Shown: positions 21,345 through 30,369 of the stretch, one piece after another
Position numbering within the stretch: position 1 is the stretch's first letter
How the letters are laid out: each line of letters opens with the position of its first letter
Source of the DNA: Mycolicibacterium setense
Lineage (GTDB): Bacteria > Actinomycetota > Actinomycetes > Mycobacteriales > Mycobacteriaceae
DNA length: 64,000 bases
Direction of reading: 5' to 3'
Assembly (NCBI RefSeq): GCF_000805385.1
Contig: NZ_JTJW01000009.1
Span: forward strand, 434,001-498,000
Notes under the pieces: model-generated
Seen by the model: only the letters and a program-made list of their open reading frames with translations
Databases searched by the model: none
What the model was told of the DNA's origin: nothing
Made by a program: the position numbers and the translations under genes

Positions 21345-23014
21345 TGACTACTACAACCGCGGGGATCGTTTTCCTCGTCGTCCTCGTCGTCGCGGTGGCT
21401 GCTGTGCACGTACCGCTCGGCGATTACATGTACCGCGTCTACACCAACGACAAGCACTCGCGGGCCGAACGCGTCATCTACCGCCTGATCGGCGCCGACC
21501 CGAAGGCCGAGCAGACCTGGGGCGCCTATGCCCGCAGCGTGCTCGCCTTCTCCGCGATCAGCGTCCTGTTCCTGTTCATCCTGCAGCTGGTGCAGGGCAG
21601 ATTGCCGCTGCACCTCAACGATCCAGGCACTCCGATGACACCGGCGCTCGCCTGGAACACCGCCATCAGCTTCGTGACCAACACGAACTGGCAGGCCTAT
21701 TCGGGTGAATCAACCCAGGGCCACCTGGTGCAGATGGCCGGCCTGGCGGTGCAGAACTTCGTCTCGGCCGCGGTCGGCATGGCCGTGGCGATGGCCTTCG
21801 TTCGTGGCCTGGTCCGGCGTAACACCGGCGACCTCGGCAACTTCTGGGTCGACCTGGTGCGCGGCAATCTTCGTATCCTGCTGCCGATTTCGATCGTCGG
21901 CGTACTGATCCTGCTCGGAGGCGGCGCGATCCAGAACTTCGCGCTACACAGCGAGGTCGTCAACACCCTCGTCGGCGGCACCCAGACCATCCCGGGTGGC
22001 CCGGTCGCCAGCCAGGAGGTCATCAAGCTGCTCGGCACCAACGGCGGCGGCTTCTACAACGCCAACTCCGCGCACCCGTTCGAGAACCCCACCACCTGGA
22101 CCAACTGGGTGGAGATCTTCCTGATCCTGATGATCCCGTTCTCGCTGCCGCGCGCATTCGGACGGATGGTCGGTAACCCCAAGCAGGGGTACGCGATTGC
22201 CGCGGTGATGGGAATCATCGCGACCATCAGCGTCAGTCTGATGATGCTGTTCCAGCTGCAGGCCCACGGCACCGTCCCCACCGCCGCGGGTTCGGCGATG
22301 GAAGGTGTCGAGCAGCGGTTCGGTATCGCCAACTCGGCTGTGTTCGCGGATGCGACGACGCTGACCTCGACCGGCGCGGTGGACTCGTTCCACGACTCCT
22401 ACACCAGCCTCGGCGGCATGATCACGATGTTCAACATGCAGCTCGGTGAGGTCGCTCCCGGCGGCGTCGGCTCCGGCCTGTACGGCATGCTGGTGCTGGC
22501 GATCCTCACCGTGTTCGTCGCGGGCCTGATGGTCGGCCGCACCCCGGAATACCTCGGCAAGAAGATCACCCCGCGCGAGATCAAGCTGGCCGCAACCTAT
22601 TTCCTGATCACTCCGCTGCTCGTACTGACCGGCACCGCGGTGGCCATGGCCATGCCGGGCCAGCGGGCGGGGATGCTCAACACCGGGCCGCACGGCCTTT
22701 CGGAAGTGCTGTACGCCTTCACGTCGGCCTCCAACAACAACGGCTCCGCGTTCGCCGGCATCAGCGTCAACACCGAGTGGTACAACACCGCCCTGGGCCT
22801 CGCGATGGTGCTCGGCCGGTTCCTGCCGATCATCTTCGTGCTGGCGCTGGCCGGATCCCTGGCCCGCCAAGGCAGGACACCCGAATCCGTCGGCACACTG
22901 CCCACCCATCGGCCTCAGTTCGTCGGCATGGTCGCCGGCGTCACGCTGATCCTGGTCGCCCTCACCTTCTTGCCCGTGCTCGCGCTCGGACCCCTCGCTG
23001 AAGGAATTCACTGA
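21344..23014 (+). CDS. kdpA: K+-transporting ATPase subunit A
   Basis: This 556-residue potassium-binding channel-like subunit begins at a GTG that shares its G with the kdpF stop. Canonical selectivity-filter loops are present: FVTNTNWQAYSGE, LGTNGGGFYNANSAHPFENPT, QLGEVAPGGVGSG and SNNNGSAFAG. Ten helices are visible. It supplies the K+ path from the periplasmic side to KdpB in the KdpFABC pump, which is induced at low K+. The next gene starts two bases after the stop. Confidence 0.97.
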   Translation: MTTTTAGIVFLVVLVVAVAAVHVPLGDYMYRVYTNDKHSRAERVIYRLIGADPKAEQTWGAYARSVLAFSAISVLFLFILQLVQGRLPLHLNDPGTPMTPALAWNTAISFVTNTNWQAYSGESTQGHLVQMAGLAVQNFVSAAVGMAVAMAFVRGLVRRNTGDLGNFWVDLVRGNLRILLPISIVGVLILLGGGAIQNFALHSEVVNTLVGGTQTIPGGPVASQEVIKLLGTNGGGFYNANSAHPFENPTTWTNWVEIFLILMIPFSLPRAFGRMVGNPKQGYAIAAVMGIIATISVSLMMLFQLQAHGTVPTAAGSAMEGVEQRFGIANSAVFADATTLTSTGAVDSFHDSYTSLGGMITMFNMQLGEVAPGGVGSGLYGMLVLAILTVFVAGLMVGRTPEYLGKKITPREIKLAATYFLITPLLVLTGTAVAMAMPGQRAGMLNTGPHGLSEVLYAFTSASNNNGSAFAGISVNTEWYNTALGLAMVLGRFLPIIFVLALAGSLARQGRTPESVGTLPTHRPQFVGMVAGVTLILVALTFLPVLALGPLAEGIH

Positions 23015-23015
23015 A

Positions 23016-25166
23016 ATGTCCGTACCTACCCTCGCTTCACCGTCGTCGCCCGCTCAGCAGAAACCCACTGGTTCCAATCGAATCAAGGGCGGCCTGCTGG
23101 ACCCGAAGATGTTGTGGAAATCGACGCCCGACGCGCTGCGCAAGCTCGACCCACGCACGCTGTGGCGCAACCCGGTGATGTTCATCGTTGAGATCGGCGC
23201 TGTCTGGAGCACCATCCTTGCCGTGCTCAACCCGTCCTGGTTCTCCGGGCTGATCGTCGTCTGGCTCTGGCTGACGGTGATCTTCGCGAACCTGGCCGAG
23301 GCCGTCGCCGAGGGGCGCGGCAAGGCCCAGGCCGAGTCGCTCCGTAAGACCAAGACCTCCACGATGGCTCGTCGGCTGACCGGCTGGACCCCGGGGAGTC
23401 CAGGCCGCGAAGAAGATGTCGCCGCACCTCTGTTGCAGCAGGGCGACGTCGTCGTGGTCGAGGCCGGCCAGGTCATCCCCGGAGATGGCGATGTCGTGGA
23501 AGGCATTGCCTCAGTGGACGAATCGGCGATCACCGGTGAATCGGCCCCCGTCATCAGGGAGTCCGGTGGCGACCGCAGCGCCGTCACCGGCGGCACCACC
23601 GTGCTCTCCGACCGCATCGTCGTCAAGATCACCCAGAAGCCGGGCGAGAGCTTCATCGACCGGATGATCAACCTCGTCGAGGGCGCCAACCGGCAGAAGA
23701 CCCCCAACGAGATCGCCCTGAACATCCTGCTGTCCTCGTTGACGATCATCTTCGTCTTCGCCGTCGCCACCCTGCAGCCGCTGGCCATCTTCTCCAAGGC
23801 CAACAACCCGGGTGTCGCAGACACCCTGGCGCTCAACGGAAACGGCATCTCCGGCATCGTCATGGTGTCGCTGCTGGTGTGCCTCATTCCCACCACCATC
23901 GGTGCCCTGCTCTCGGCGATCGGCATCGCAGGCATGGACCGGCTGGTGCAGCGCAACGTGCTGGCCATGTCCGGCCGCGCGGTCGAGGCCGCCGGTGACG
24001 TCAACACCCTGCTGCTCGACAAGACCGGCACCATCACGCTCGGCAACCGCCAGGCGGCCGCGTTCGTACCGCTGTCCGGTGTGACACCCGAGCAGCTCGC
24101 CGATGCGGCGCAACTGTCCAGCCTGGCCGACGAGACCCCGGAGGGGCGCTCCATCGTCGTGTTCGCCAAGCAGGAGTACGGGTTACGCGGCCGCACACCC
24201 GGCGAACTCGACCACGCGCACTGGGTGGAATTCAGCGCCAACACCCGGATGTCCGGTGTCGATCTTTCCGGTGACCATCGGCTGCGTAAGGGCGCCACAG
24301 GCGCGGTCGCCGAATGGATCCGCTCCGAAGGCGGTCGAGTGCCGACCGAACTCGGCGACATCGTCGACGGAATCTCCGCCGCCGGGGGAACCCCCCTTGC
24401 CGTCGGTCACGTGGTCGACGGAAAAGCCGAAGTGCTCGGCGTCATCCATCTCAAGGACGTCGTCAAACAGGGCATGCGGGAACGCTTCGACGAGATGCGC
24501 CGGATGGGTATCCGCACCGTGATGATCACCGGCGACAATCCGTTGACCGCCAAGGCGATTGCTGATGAGGCCGGCGTGGACGACTTCCTCGCCGAGGCCA
24601 CGCCCGAGGACAAGATGGCGCTGATCAAGAAGGAGCAGGCCGGCGGCAAGCTCGTCGCGATGACCGGTGACGGCACCAACGATGCGCCCGCTCTGGCTCA
24701 GGCCGATGTCGGCGTCGCGATGAACAGCGGAACGTCGGCGGCCAAAGAGGCCGGCAACATGGTCGATCTGGACTCCGACCCCACCAAGCTCATCGAGATC
24801 GTCGAGATCGGCAAGCAGTTGCTGATCACCCGCGGGGCGCTGACCACATTCTCGATCGCCAACGACATCGCGAAGTATTTCGCGATCATCCCGGCGCTGT
24901 TCGTGGCCCTGTTCCCCGGCCTGGATCTGCTGAACATCATGCGGTTGCACAGCCCGCAATCGGCGATCCTGTCCGCGGTGATCTTCAACGCGATCATCAT
25001 CGTTGCGCTGATCCCCTTGGCGCTCAAGGGCGTCCGATACACGCCGAGCAGCGCGTCCAAACTGTTGAGCCGCAACCTGTACGTCTACGGCCTCGGCGGC
25101 ATCATCGCGCCGTTCATCGGCATCAAGCTGATCGACCTCGTCGTCCAACTCTTCCCGGGAATGTGA
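23016..25166 (+). CDS. kdpB: K+-transporting P-type ATPase subunit B
   Basis: This 716-residue catalytic subunit has the actuator motif ITGES near residue 175, the phosphorylation motif DKTGT with Asp335, the KGA nucleotide-binding lysine in LRKGATG, MITGDN and GDGTNDAPAL in the P domain. The N-terminus carries an extended tail (residues 1-50) before the first helix. The length fits the family (680-720). It hydrolyses ATP to drive K+ entry captured by KdpA. The ATG lies 1 bp after the kdpA stop. Confidence 0.97.
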   Translation: MSVPTLASPSSPAQQKPTGSNRIKGGLLDPKMLWKSTPDALRKLDPRTLWRNPVMFIVEIGAVWSTILAVLNPSWFSGLIVVWLWLTVIFANLAEAVAEGRGKAQAESLRKTKTSTMARRLTGWTPGSPGREEDVAAPLLQQGDVVVVEAGQVIPGDGDVVEGIASVDESAITGESAPVIRESGGDRSAVTGGTTVLSDRIVVKITQKPGESFIDRMINLVEGANRQKTPNEIALNILLSSLTIIFVFAVATLQPLAIFSKANNPGVADTLALNGNGISGIVMVSLLVCLIPTTIGALLSAIGIAGMDRLVQRNVLAMSGRAVEAAGDVNTLLLDKTGTITLGNRQAAAFVPLSGVTPEQLADAAQLSSLADETPEGRSIVVFAKQEYGLRGRTPGELDHAHWVEFSANTRMSGVDLSGDHRLRKGATGAVAEWIRSEGGRVPTELGDIVDGISAAGGTPLAVGHVVDGKAEVLGVIHLKDVVKQGMRERFDEMRRMGIRTVMITGDNPLTAKAIADEAGVDDFLAEATPEDKMALIKKEQAGGKLVAMTGDGTNDAPALAQADVGVAMNSGTSAAKEAGNMVDLDSDPTKLIEIVEIGKQLLITRGALTTFSIANDIAKYFAIIPALFVALFPGLDLLNIMRLHSPQSAILSAVIFNAIIIVALIPLALKGVRYTPSSASKLLSRNLYVYGLGGIIAPFIGIKLIDLVVQLFPGM

Positions 25167-25167
25167 C

Positions 25168-26028
25168 ATGAAATTCTCCAACTTGCTCCGTCAACATGCA
25201 GCCGCCCTGCGGGCCCTTCTGGTGCTCACCGTGATCCTGGGCATCGGGTATCCGATCTTCATCTGGCTGGTGGCCCAGATCCCGGGCCTGCGCGACAAGG
25301 CCGACGGATCGCTGATCGAGGTGAACGGAAAGCCGGTGGGCAGCAGTCTGATCGGCCAGTCCTTCACCGATGCCGACGGCAATCCCCTACCCCGCTACTT
25401 CCAGAGCCGCCCGTCGATGGCCGGTGACGGCTACGACCCCATGGCCACCAGCGCGAGCAACCTGGGCCCGGAGAGCATCGTCGATGCACCCGACAAGCCG
25501 AGCCTGCTCACCCTGGTGTGCTCGCGCAGCGCCGCGATCGGAAAGCTCGACGGCGTCGACGGTGCCCGCCCGTTCTGCACCGGAGGCGGTGTCGGAGCGG
25601 TGCTGTCGGTGCTCGGTCCGCGGGACGCACGCGGAAACGTCATCCACCCGACACGGGTGATCAGCGTCAACGAGCCATGCGACACCGCGAGGGCGCCGTT
25701 CCTGGACGCCTATGAGGGCGTGCGGGTCGAATGCGCAAAGTCAGGTGAGGACTACAGCGCAGGCCAGATCGTGCCGATCCGCGGCAGCGCACCTGCCGAA
25801 CCGCAGGTGCCGGCCGATGCGGTCACCGCCAGCGGCAGCGGGCTCGATCCGCACGTCTCGTTGGCCTACGCGGATCTGCAGGTCAACCGGGTGGCGAAAG
25901 CCCGCGGCCTGAACGCCGAACTGGTACGCGCCATGGTGGCCCAGCACACCGAGGGACGGACCTTGGGCTTCTTCGGTGAACCTCGGGTCAACGTACTCGA
26001 ACTCAACATCGCCCTCGACTCGCTGTAG
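25168..26028 (+). CDS. kdpC: K+-transporting ATPase subunit C with an insertion
   Basis: This 286-residue protein has the KdpC layout: one N-terminal membrane helix (about 12-38), the QSRPSMAGDGYDP segment (79-91), SNLGPES (97-103), then VPADAVTASGSGLDPHVS (214-231) and a C-terminal GEPRVNVLELNIALD. Between residues 104 and 213 it carries about 100 extra residues compared with the roughly 190-aa KdpC of M. tuberculosis. The insertion contains four Cys (118, 137, 171, 189) in the periplasm-facing domain, possibly two disulfides. It acts as a chaperone for KdpA-KdpB contact. It starts one base after kdpB. Confidence 0.92.
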   Translation: MKFSNLLRQHAAALRALLVLTVILGIGYPIFIWLVAQIPGLRDKADGSLIEVNGKPVGSSLIGQSFTDADGNPLPRYFQSRPSMAGDGYDPMATSASNLGPESIVDAPDKPSLLTLVCSRSAAIGKLDGVDGARPFCTGGGVGAVLSVLGPRDARGNVIHPTRVISVNEPCDTARAPFLDAYEGVRVECAKSGEDYSAGQIVPIRGSAPAEPQVPADAVTASGSGLDPHVSLAYADLQVNRVAKARGLNAELVRAMVAQHTEGRTLGFFGEPRVNVLELNIALDSL

Positions 26029-26047
26029 GCGCGAGGATGATGGTCTT

Positions 26048-28585
26048 GTGAGTACGCCGTCGTCGGGACCCGTCAAACGCGGTGAGCTGCGCATATACCT
26101 GGGCGCAGCTCCAGGCGTGGGCAAGACCTACGCGATGCTCGGCGAGGCGCACCGCAGGCTCGAACGGGGTACCGACGTGGTTGCGGCAGTGGTTGAGACG
26201 CACGGGCGCAAGAAAACCGCGAACCTGCTCGACGGCATCGAGACGATCCCACCGCGCTACGTCGAATACCGGGGAGGCCACTTCCCCGAACTCGACGTGG
26301 CCGCGGTGCTGGCGCGCCATCCGCAGGTCGTGTTGGTCGACGAGCTCGCCCACACGAACACCCCGGGCAGCAAGAACCCCAAGCGCTGGCAGGACGTCGA
26401 GGAGCTGCTCGCCGCCGGGATCACCGTGATCTCCACGGTCAACGTCCAGCATCTGGAAAGCCTCAACGACGTGGTCACCCAGATCACCGGAATCGAGCAG
26501 CAGGAGAAGGTCCCCGACGAAGTGGTCCGGGCAGCCGACCAGATCGAGCTGGTCGACATCACCCCGGAGGCACTGCGCCGCAGGCTGTCTCACGGCAACG
26601 TGTACGCGCCCGAGCGCGTCGATGCCGCGCTGTCCAACTACTTCCGGCGCGGAAATCTCACCGCGCTACGGGAATTGGCCTTGCTGTGGCTGGCGGACCA
26701 GGTCGACGCCGCGTTGGCCAAGTACCGTGCCGACAACAAGATCACGGACACGTGGGAGGCCCGCGAACGCGTGGTGGTCGCCGTCACCGGCGGTGCCGAG
26801 TCGGAAACCCTGGTGCGCAGGGCATCCCGGATCGCGTCGAAATCGAGTGCCGAACTGATGGTGGTGCACGTCGTCCGCGGGGACGGCCTGTCGGGGGTTT
26901 CGGCACCGCAGATGGGCAAGGTGCGGGAGCTGGCCATCAGCCTCGGGGCCACCCTGCACACCGTCGTCGGCGACGACGTACCGACCGCACTCATGGATTT
27001 CGCCCGTGAACGCAACGCCACCCAGCTGGTCCTCGGCACGTCGAGGCGGTCCCGCTGGGCCCGGATCTTCGATGAGGGCATCGGCGCCGCGGTGGTGCAG
27101 CAGTCCGGCAAGATCGACGTGCACATGGTGACCCACGAGCAGGCCCGCCGCGGGTTCGGGTGGTCGACGGCCACGCCGCGGCAGCGCCATGTCGTGTCCT
27201 GGCTGGCCGGCCTCGTGGTTCCCTCGGCGATCTGCCTGGCCATCGTCACCGTGCTGGACCCGTATCTCGGCGTCGGCGGCGAGAGCGCCTTGTTCTTCAT
27301 CGGCGTGCTGATCGTCGCACTACTCGGCGGCGTTGCACCCGCGGGACTTTCGGCGCTGCTGTCCGGGCTGCTGCTCAACTACTTCCTGGTCGATCCGCGC
27401 CACACGTTCACCATCTCCGAACCCGACAGTGCCGTCACCGTTGTGGTGCTCCTGTTGGTCGCGGTGGCGGTCGCGGCGCTCGTCGACGGCGCCGCGAGCC
27501 GGGCTCGCGAGGCCAGGAAGGCCTCGCAGGAGGCGGAGCTGTTGACCCTGTTCGCCGGGTCGGTGCTGCGCGGTGCCGATCTGACCACCCTGCTGGAACG
27601 GTTGCGAGAGACGTACTCTCAGCGGGCGGTGAGCCTGCTCAGGGAAAGCGATGGGACGGCGGACATCGTGGCGTGCGTGGGCACCAAGCCGTGTGCCGAC
27701 GTGGACACCGCCGACACCGCGATCGAAGTCGGCGACGACGAATTCTGGCTGTTGATGTCCGGGCGCAAACTGGCCGCCCGCGACCGGCGGGTGCTCAGTG
27801 CCGTCGCCAAACAGGCTGCCGGGCTGGTCAAACAGCGCGAACTCACCGAGGAGGCCGGCAAGGCGGAGGCCATCGCGCAGGCCGACGAGCTGCGCCGCTC
27901 GCTGCTCTCGGCGGTCAGCCACGACCTGCGCACCCCGCTGGCCGCGGCCAAGGCGGCGGCCTCGAGCCTGCGCAGCGAGGACATCGACTTCTCGGCCGAG
28001 GACACCGCCGAGTTGCTGGCCACCATCGAGGAATCGGTCGACGCACTCACCGCGCTCGTCGGCAACCTGCTCGACTCGTCCCGCTTGTCGGCTGGGGTGG
28101 TCCGCCCCGAACTGCGCCGGGTCTACCTGGAGGAGACGACGCAGCGCGCGCTGCTGGGAATCAGCAAGGGCGCCACCGGATTCACGCGAGAGGGGCTGGA
28201 CCGGGTGAAGGTCGAGGTCGGCGATGCGGTGGCGATGGCCGACGCCGGGTTGCTCGAGCGGGTGCTGGCCAACCTGATCGACAACGCCCTGCGGTATGCA
28301 CCCGACGGCCCCATCCGGGTCAGCGCCGGGCAGATCGCCGACCGGGTTCTGATCGCGGTGATCGACGAGGGGCCCGGGATGCCGCGCGGCGCCGAGGAAC
28401 AACTTTTCGCACCGTTCCAGCGCCTGGGCGATCACAACACCACCATCGGCGTCGGGCTCGGTCTGTCCGTCGCCCGCGGCTTCGTCGAGGCCATGGGCGG
28501 GACAATCTCGGCGACCGATACCCCCGGCGGTGGCCTGACCGTCGAAATCGACCTTGCTGCACCGCCGAAGGACGAATCAGCATGA
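26048..28585 (+). CDS. kdpD: Sensor histidine kinase KdpD
   Basis: This 845-residue protein starts at a GTG at 26048. In order: the KdpD N-terminal domain with Walker A GAAPGVGKT (19-27), a USP-like domain (about 235-370), four clustered membrane helices (DUF4118, about 380-485), a GAF-like stretch, the phospho-acceptor motif SHDLRTPLA with His625, and the ATPase domain with NLIDNALRYAP, DEGPGMPRG and GVGLGLSVARG. It senses K+ limitation and osmotic stress and phosphorylates KdpE. It follows kdpC after 19 bp on the same strand, unlike M. tuberculosis, where kdpDE is divergent from kdpFABC. Confidence 0.96.
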   Translation: MSTPSSGPVKRGELRIYLGAAPGVGKTYAMLGEAHRRLERGTDVVAAVVETHGRKKTANLLDGIETIPPRYVEYRGGHFPELDVAAVLARHPQVVLVDELAHTNTPGSKNPKRWQDVEELLAAGITVISTVNVQHLESLNDVVTQITGIEQQEKVPDEVVRAADQIELVDITPEALRRRLSHGNVYAPERVDAALSNYFRRGNLTALRELALLWLADQVDAALAKYRADNKITDTWEARERVVVAVTGGAESETLVRRASRIASKSSAELMVVHVVRGDGLSGVSAPQMGKVRELAISLGATLHTVVGDDVPTALMDFARERNATQLVLGTSRRSRWARIFDEGIGAAVVQQSGKIDVHMVTHEQARRGFGWSTATPRQRHVVSWLAGLVVPSAICLAIVTVLDPYLGVGGESALFFIGVLIVALLGGVAPAGLSALLSGLLLNYFLVDPRHTFTISEPDSAVTVVVLLLVAVAVAALVDGAASRAREARKASQEAELLTLFAGSVLRGADLTTLLERLRETYSQRAVSLLRESDGTADIVACVGTKPCADVDTADTAIEVGDDEFWLLMSGRKLAARDRRVLSAVAKQAAGLVKQRELTEEAGKAEAIAQADELRRSLLSAVSHDLRTPLAAAKAAASSLRSEDIDFSAEDTAELLATIEESVDALTALVGNLLDSSRLSAGVVRPELRRVYLEETTQRALLGISKGATGFTREGLDRVKVEVGDAVAMADAGLLERVLANLIDNALRYAPDGPIRVSAGQIADRVLIAVIDEGPGMPRGAEEQLFAPFQRLGDHNTTIGVGLGLSVARGFVEAMGGTISATDTPGGGLTVEIDLAAPPKDESA

Positions 28586-29283
28586 CATCCACCAACGCTG
28601 CCAAGACCCGTGTCCTGGTGATCGATGACGAACCCCAGATCCTGCGTGCGCTGCGGATCAACCTGTCAGTGCGCGGCTATGAGGTCGACACCGCCACCAA
28701 CGGCGGGCAGGGGCTGCGCGCTGCGGCCGATCACCGACCCGACGTGATCGTGCTCGATCTCGGCCTTCCCGACATGTCGGGAATCGACGTGCTGGCCGGC
28801 CTCCGCGGCTGGTTGTCGGCACCGGTGATCGTGCTCTCGGCCCGCACCGACTCGTCCGACAAGGTGGAGGCTCTCGATGCCGGCGCCGATGATTACGTCA
28901 CGAAACCCTTCGGTATGGACGAGTTCCTGGCCCGGCTGCGTGCCGCGGTACGCCGCGGGGCGGCGGCATCCGAAACCGATGAGCCGGTGATCGAAACATC
29001 GTCGTTCACAGTGGATCTGGCCGCCAAGAAGGTGACCAAGAACAACACCGAGGTGCACCTGACCCCCACCGAGTGGGGCATGCTCGAGATGCTGGTGCGT
29101 AACCGCGGCAAGCTGGTGGGCCGCGAAGAGCTGTTGCGTGAGGTGTGGGGACCGGCCTACGCCAAGGAGACTCACTATCTGCGGGTGTATCTGGCGCAGC
29201 TGCGCCGCAAGCTCGAGGACGATCCGTCGCACCCGGTGCACCTGCTGACCGAGGCGGGTATGGGCTACCGCTTCCAGGAGTGA
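28582..29283 (+). CDS. kdpE: Response regulator KdpE
   Basis: This 233-residue OmpR/PhoB-type regulator has a receiver domain with acidic pocket DDE (15-17), phospho-acceptor Asp59 in VIVLDLGLPD, and a conserved Lys in VTKPF, followed by a winged-helix DNA-binding domain (about 132-230; THYLRVYLAQLRRKLE recognition helix). The ATG overlaps the kdpD stop (ATGA). It would activate kdpFABC; the phased CGTAAAG repeats upstream of the operon are a candidate target. Confidence 0.96.
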   Translation: MTSTNAAKTRVLVIDDEPQILRALRINLSVRGYEVDTATNGGQGLRAAADHRPDVIVLDLGLPDMSGIDVLAGLRGWLSAPVIVLSARTDSSDKVEALDAGADDYVTKPFGMDEFLARLRAAVRRGAAASETDEPVIETSSFTVDLAAKKVTKNNTEVHLTPTEWGMLEMLVRNRGKLVGREELLREVWGPAYAKETHYLRVYLAQLRRKLEDDPSHPVHLLTEAGMGYRFQE

Positions 29284-29393
29284 ATTTTCTCCGACGAGCA
29301 GGTGCTGAAGTCCCGAATTCCCCGGACTGTCGGTAACTTGGCTGCGGGCCCCCGCCGCTTGCGGGGTTGCCCGCGCACGGGAGGAGTCCGACG

Positions 29394-30299
29394 ATGCTGG
29401 ACCGGTTGAAGTTCATGGTCGGCTTTGCCGACGCCTACCGAAGGTCGCGCAGCGCCGGCGCCGACCACGGCGAGGCCCTCGACACCGCTGCGCGCGACAT
29501 GATGCTGCGCAAGATGGGCGGCGCCGACGAAGACACCGCCGCCGCCAAGAAGGTCCCCGCCCCGATTGCGGCGATCTGGCTCGACCCTGAGTCCGCCTGT
29601 GCGTTGGCCGACGGCGCGTGGTTCGGCGAAGGATCCTTCGAGATCACGCCACGCCACATCGACCTGCTACGACTGATGCGGTTCACCTGGGACGGCGCCG
29701 AGCGGGGCGCGCCGATGCTCGATCCGAAACAGCCGTACGGGCGCCCCGACCTCCTGAGGCAACTCGGTGAGACGTTCGAAACCGATGACGACGCGGATCT
29801 CGCGCGGCGGCATGTGGAGATGTTCTTCGTGCTCAGCCGAGCGTTGAAGCACGGCGCGCTGGAACCGGGCCGCCACCCGCTGCGCAACATCAGCGCGGAC
29901 GACGTGCGCCGTGCGATGCGCGGCTATGACGTCACCGATACCGACCTCGGGCTCGACGCCGACGGCCACGTCGCGATCACCGATGACCATCTGCAGCTGT
30001 TGCGGGACATCGACATCCGCTGGCCGTCCACATCCGACTGCGAGGACCGTTTCGCAGCAGGTGAGTATCCGGCAGCCGCCGGGGATCCCAAGCGGCCCTA
30101 CGGCGACTTCACCTTCATCGAGGTGGACATGGCCCGCATTCTCGGTGTGCTTCCGCCGGCCGACGACACCGGCATCTTCGAGCCGAGTCCAGAACTCGCC
30201 GACCGGCTGCAGCGGCTGCACTGGCAGATGCTGGTCGCGATGCAGGTATTCGCCGAGCAGGCCGACCTCGCCCCTGGCGTCTACCGGCTCTACGAATAG
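29394..30299 (+). CDS. Unknown soluble protein with a duplicated domain (301 aa)
   Basis: The start is MLDRLKFMVGF at 29394 with GGAGGAG upstream. Two halves share a pattern: ITPRHIDLLRLMRFTW ... DPKQPYGRPDLLRQLGE (about 85-140) and ITDDHLQLLRDIDIRW ... DPKRPYGDFTFIEVDMARILG (about 197-255), so it arose by internal duplication. There are no membrane helices, Cys clusters or nucleotide-binding motif. Helical N- and C-termini flank the repeats. I do not recognise a named family. It stands between kdpE and an acyl-CoA synthetase on the same strand, with gaps of 110 and 70 bp. Confidence 0.75.
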   Translation: MLDRLKFMVGFADAYRRSRSAGADHGEALDTAARDMMLRKMGGADEDTAAAKKVPAPIAAIWLDPESACALADGAWFGEGSFEITPRHIDLLRLMRFTWDGAERGAPMLDPKQPYGRPDLLRQLGETFETDDDADLARRHVEMFFVLSRALKHGALEPGRHPLRNISADDVRRAMRGYDVTDTDLGLDADGHVAITDDHLQLLRDIDIRWPSTSDCEDRFAAGEYPAAAGDPKRPYGDFTFIEVDMARILGVLPPADDTGIFEPSPELADRLQRLHWQMLVAMQVFAEQADLAPGVYRLYE

Positions 30300-30369
30300 T
30301 TTTTCGCCAGGCCGGTTTTTCGCCGGGTTGCAACCGCGTTGCAACGTGACGCAGATTACGGTTCCTCCT

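Noticed and set aside
27160..28581. Long frame running through kdpD into kdpE
   Set aside because: Only the last 233 codons are real (kdpE, with ATGA overlap); the upstream part is out of frame with kdpD.
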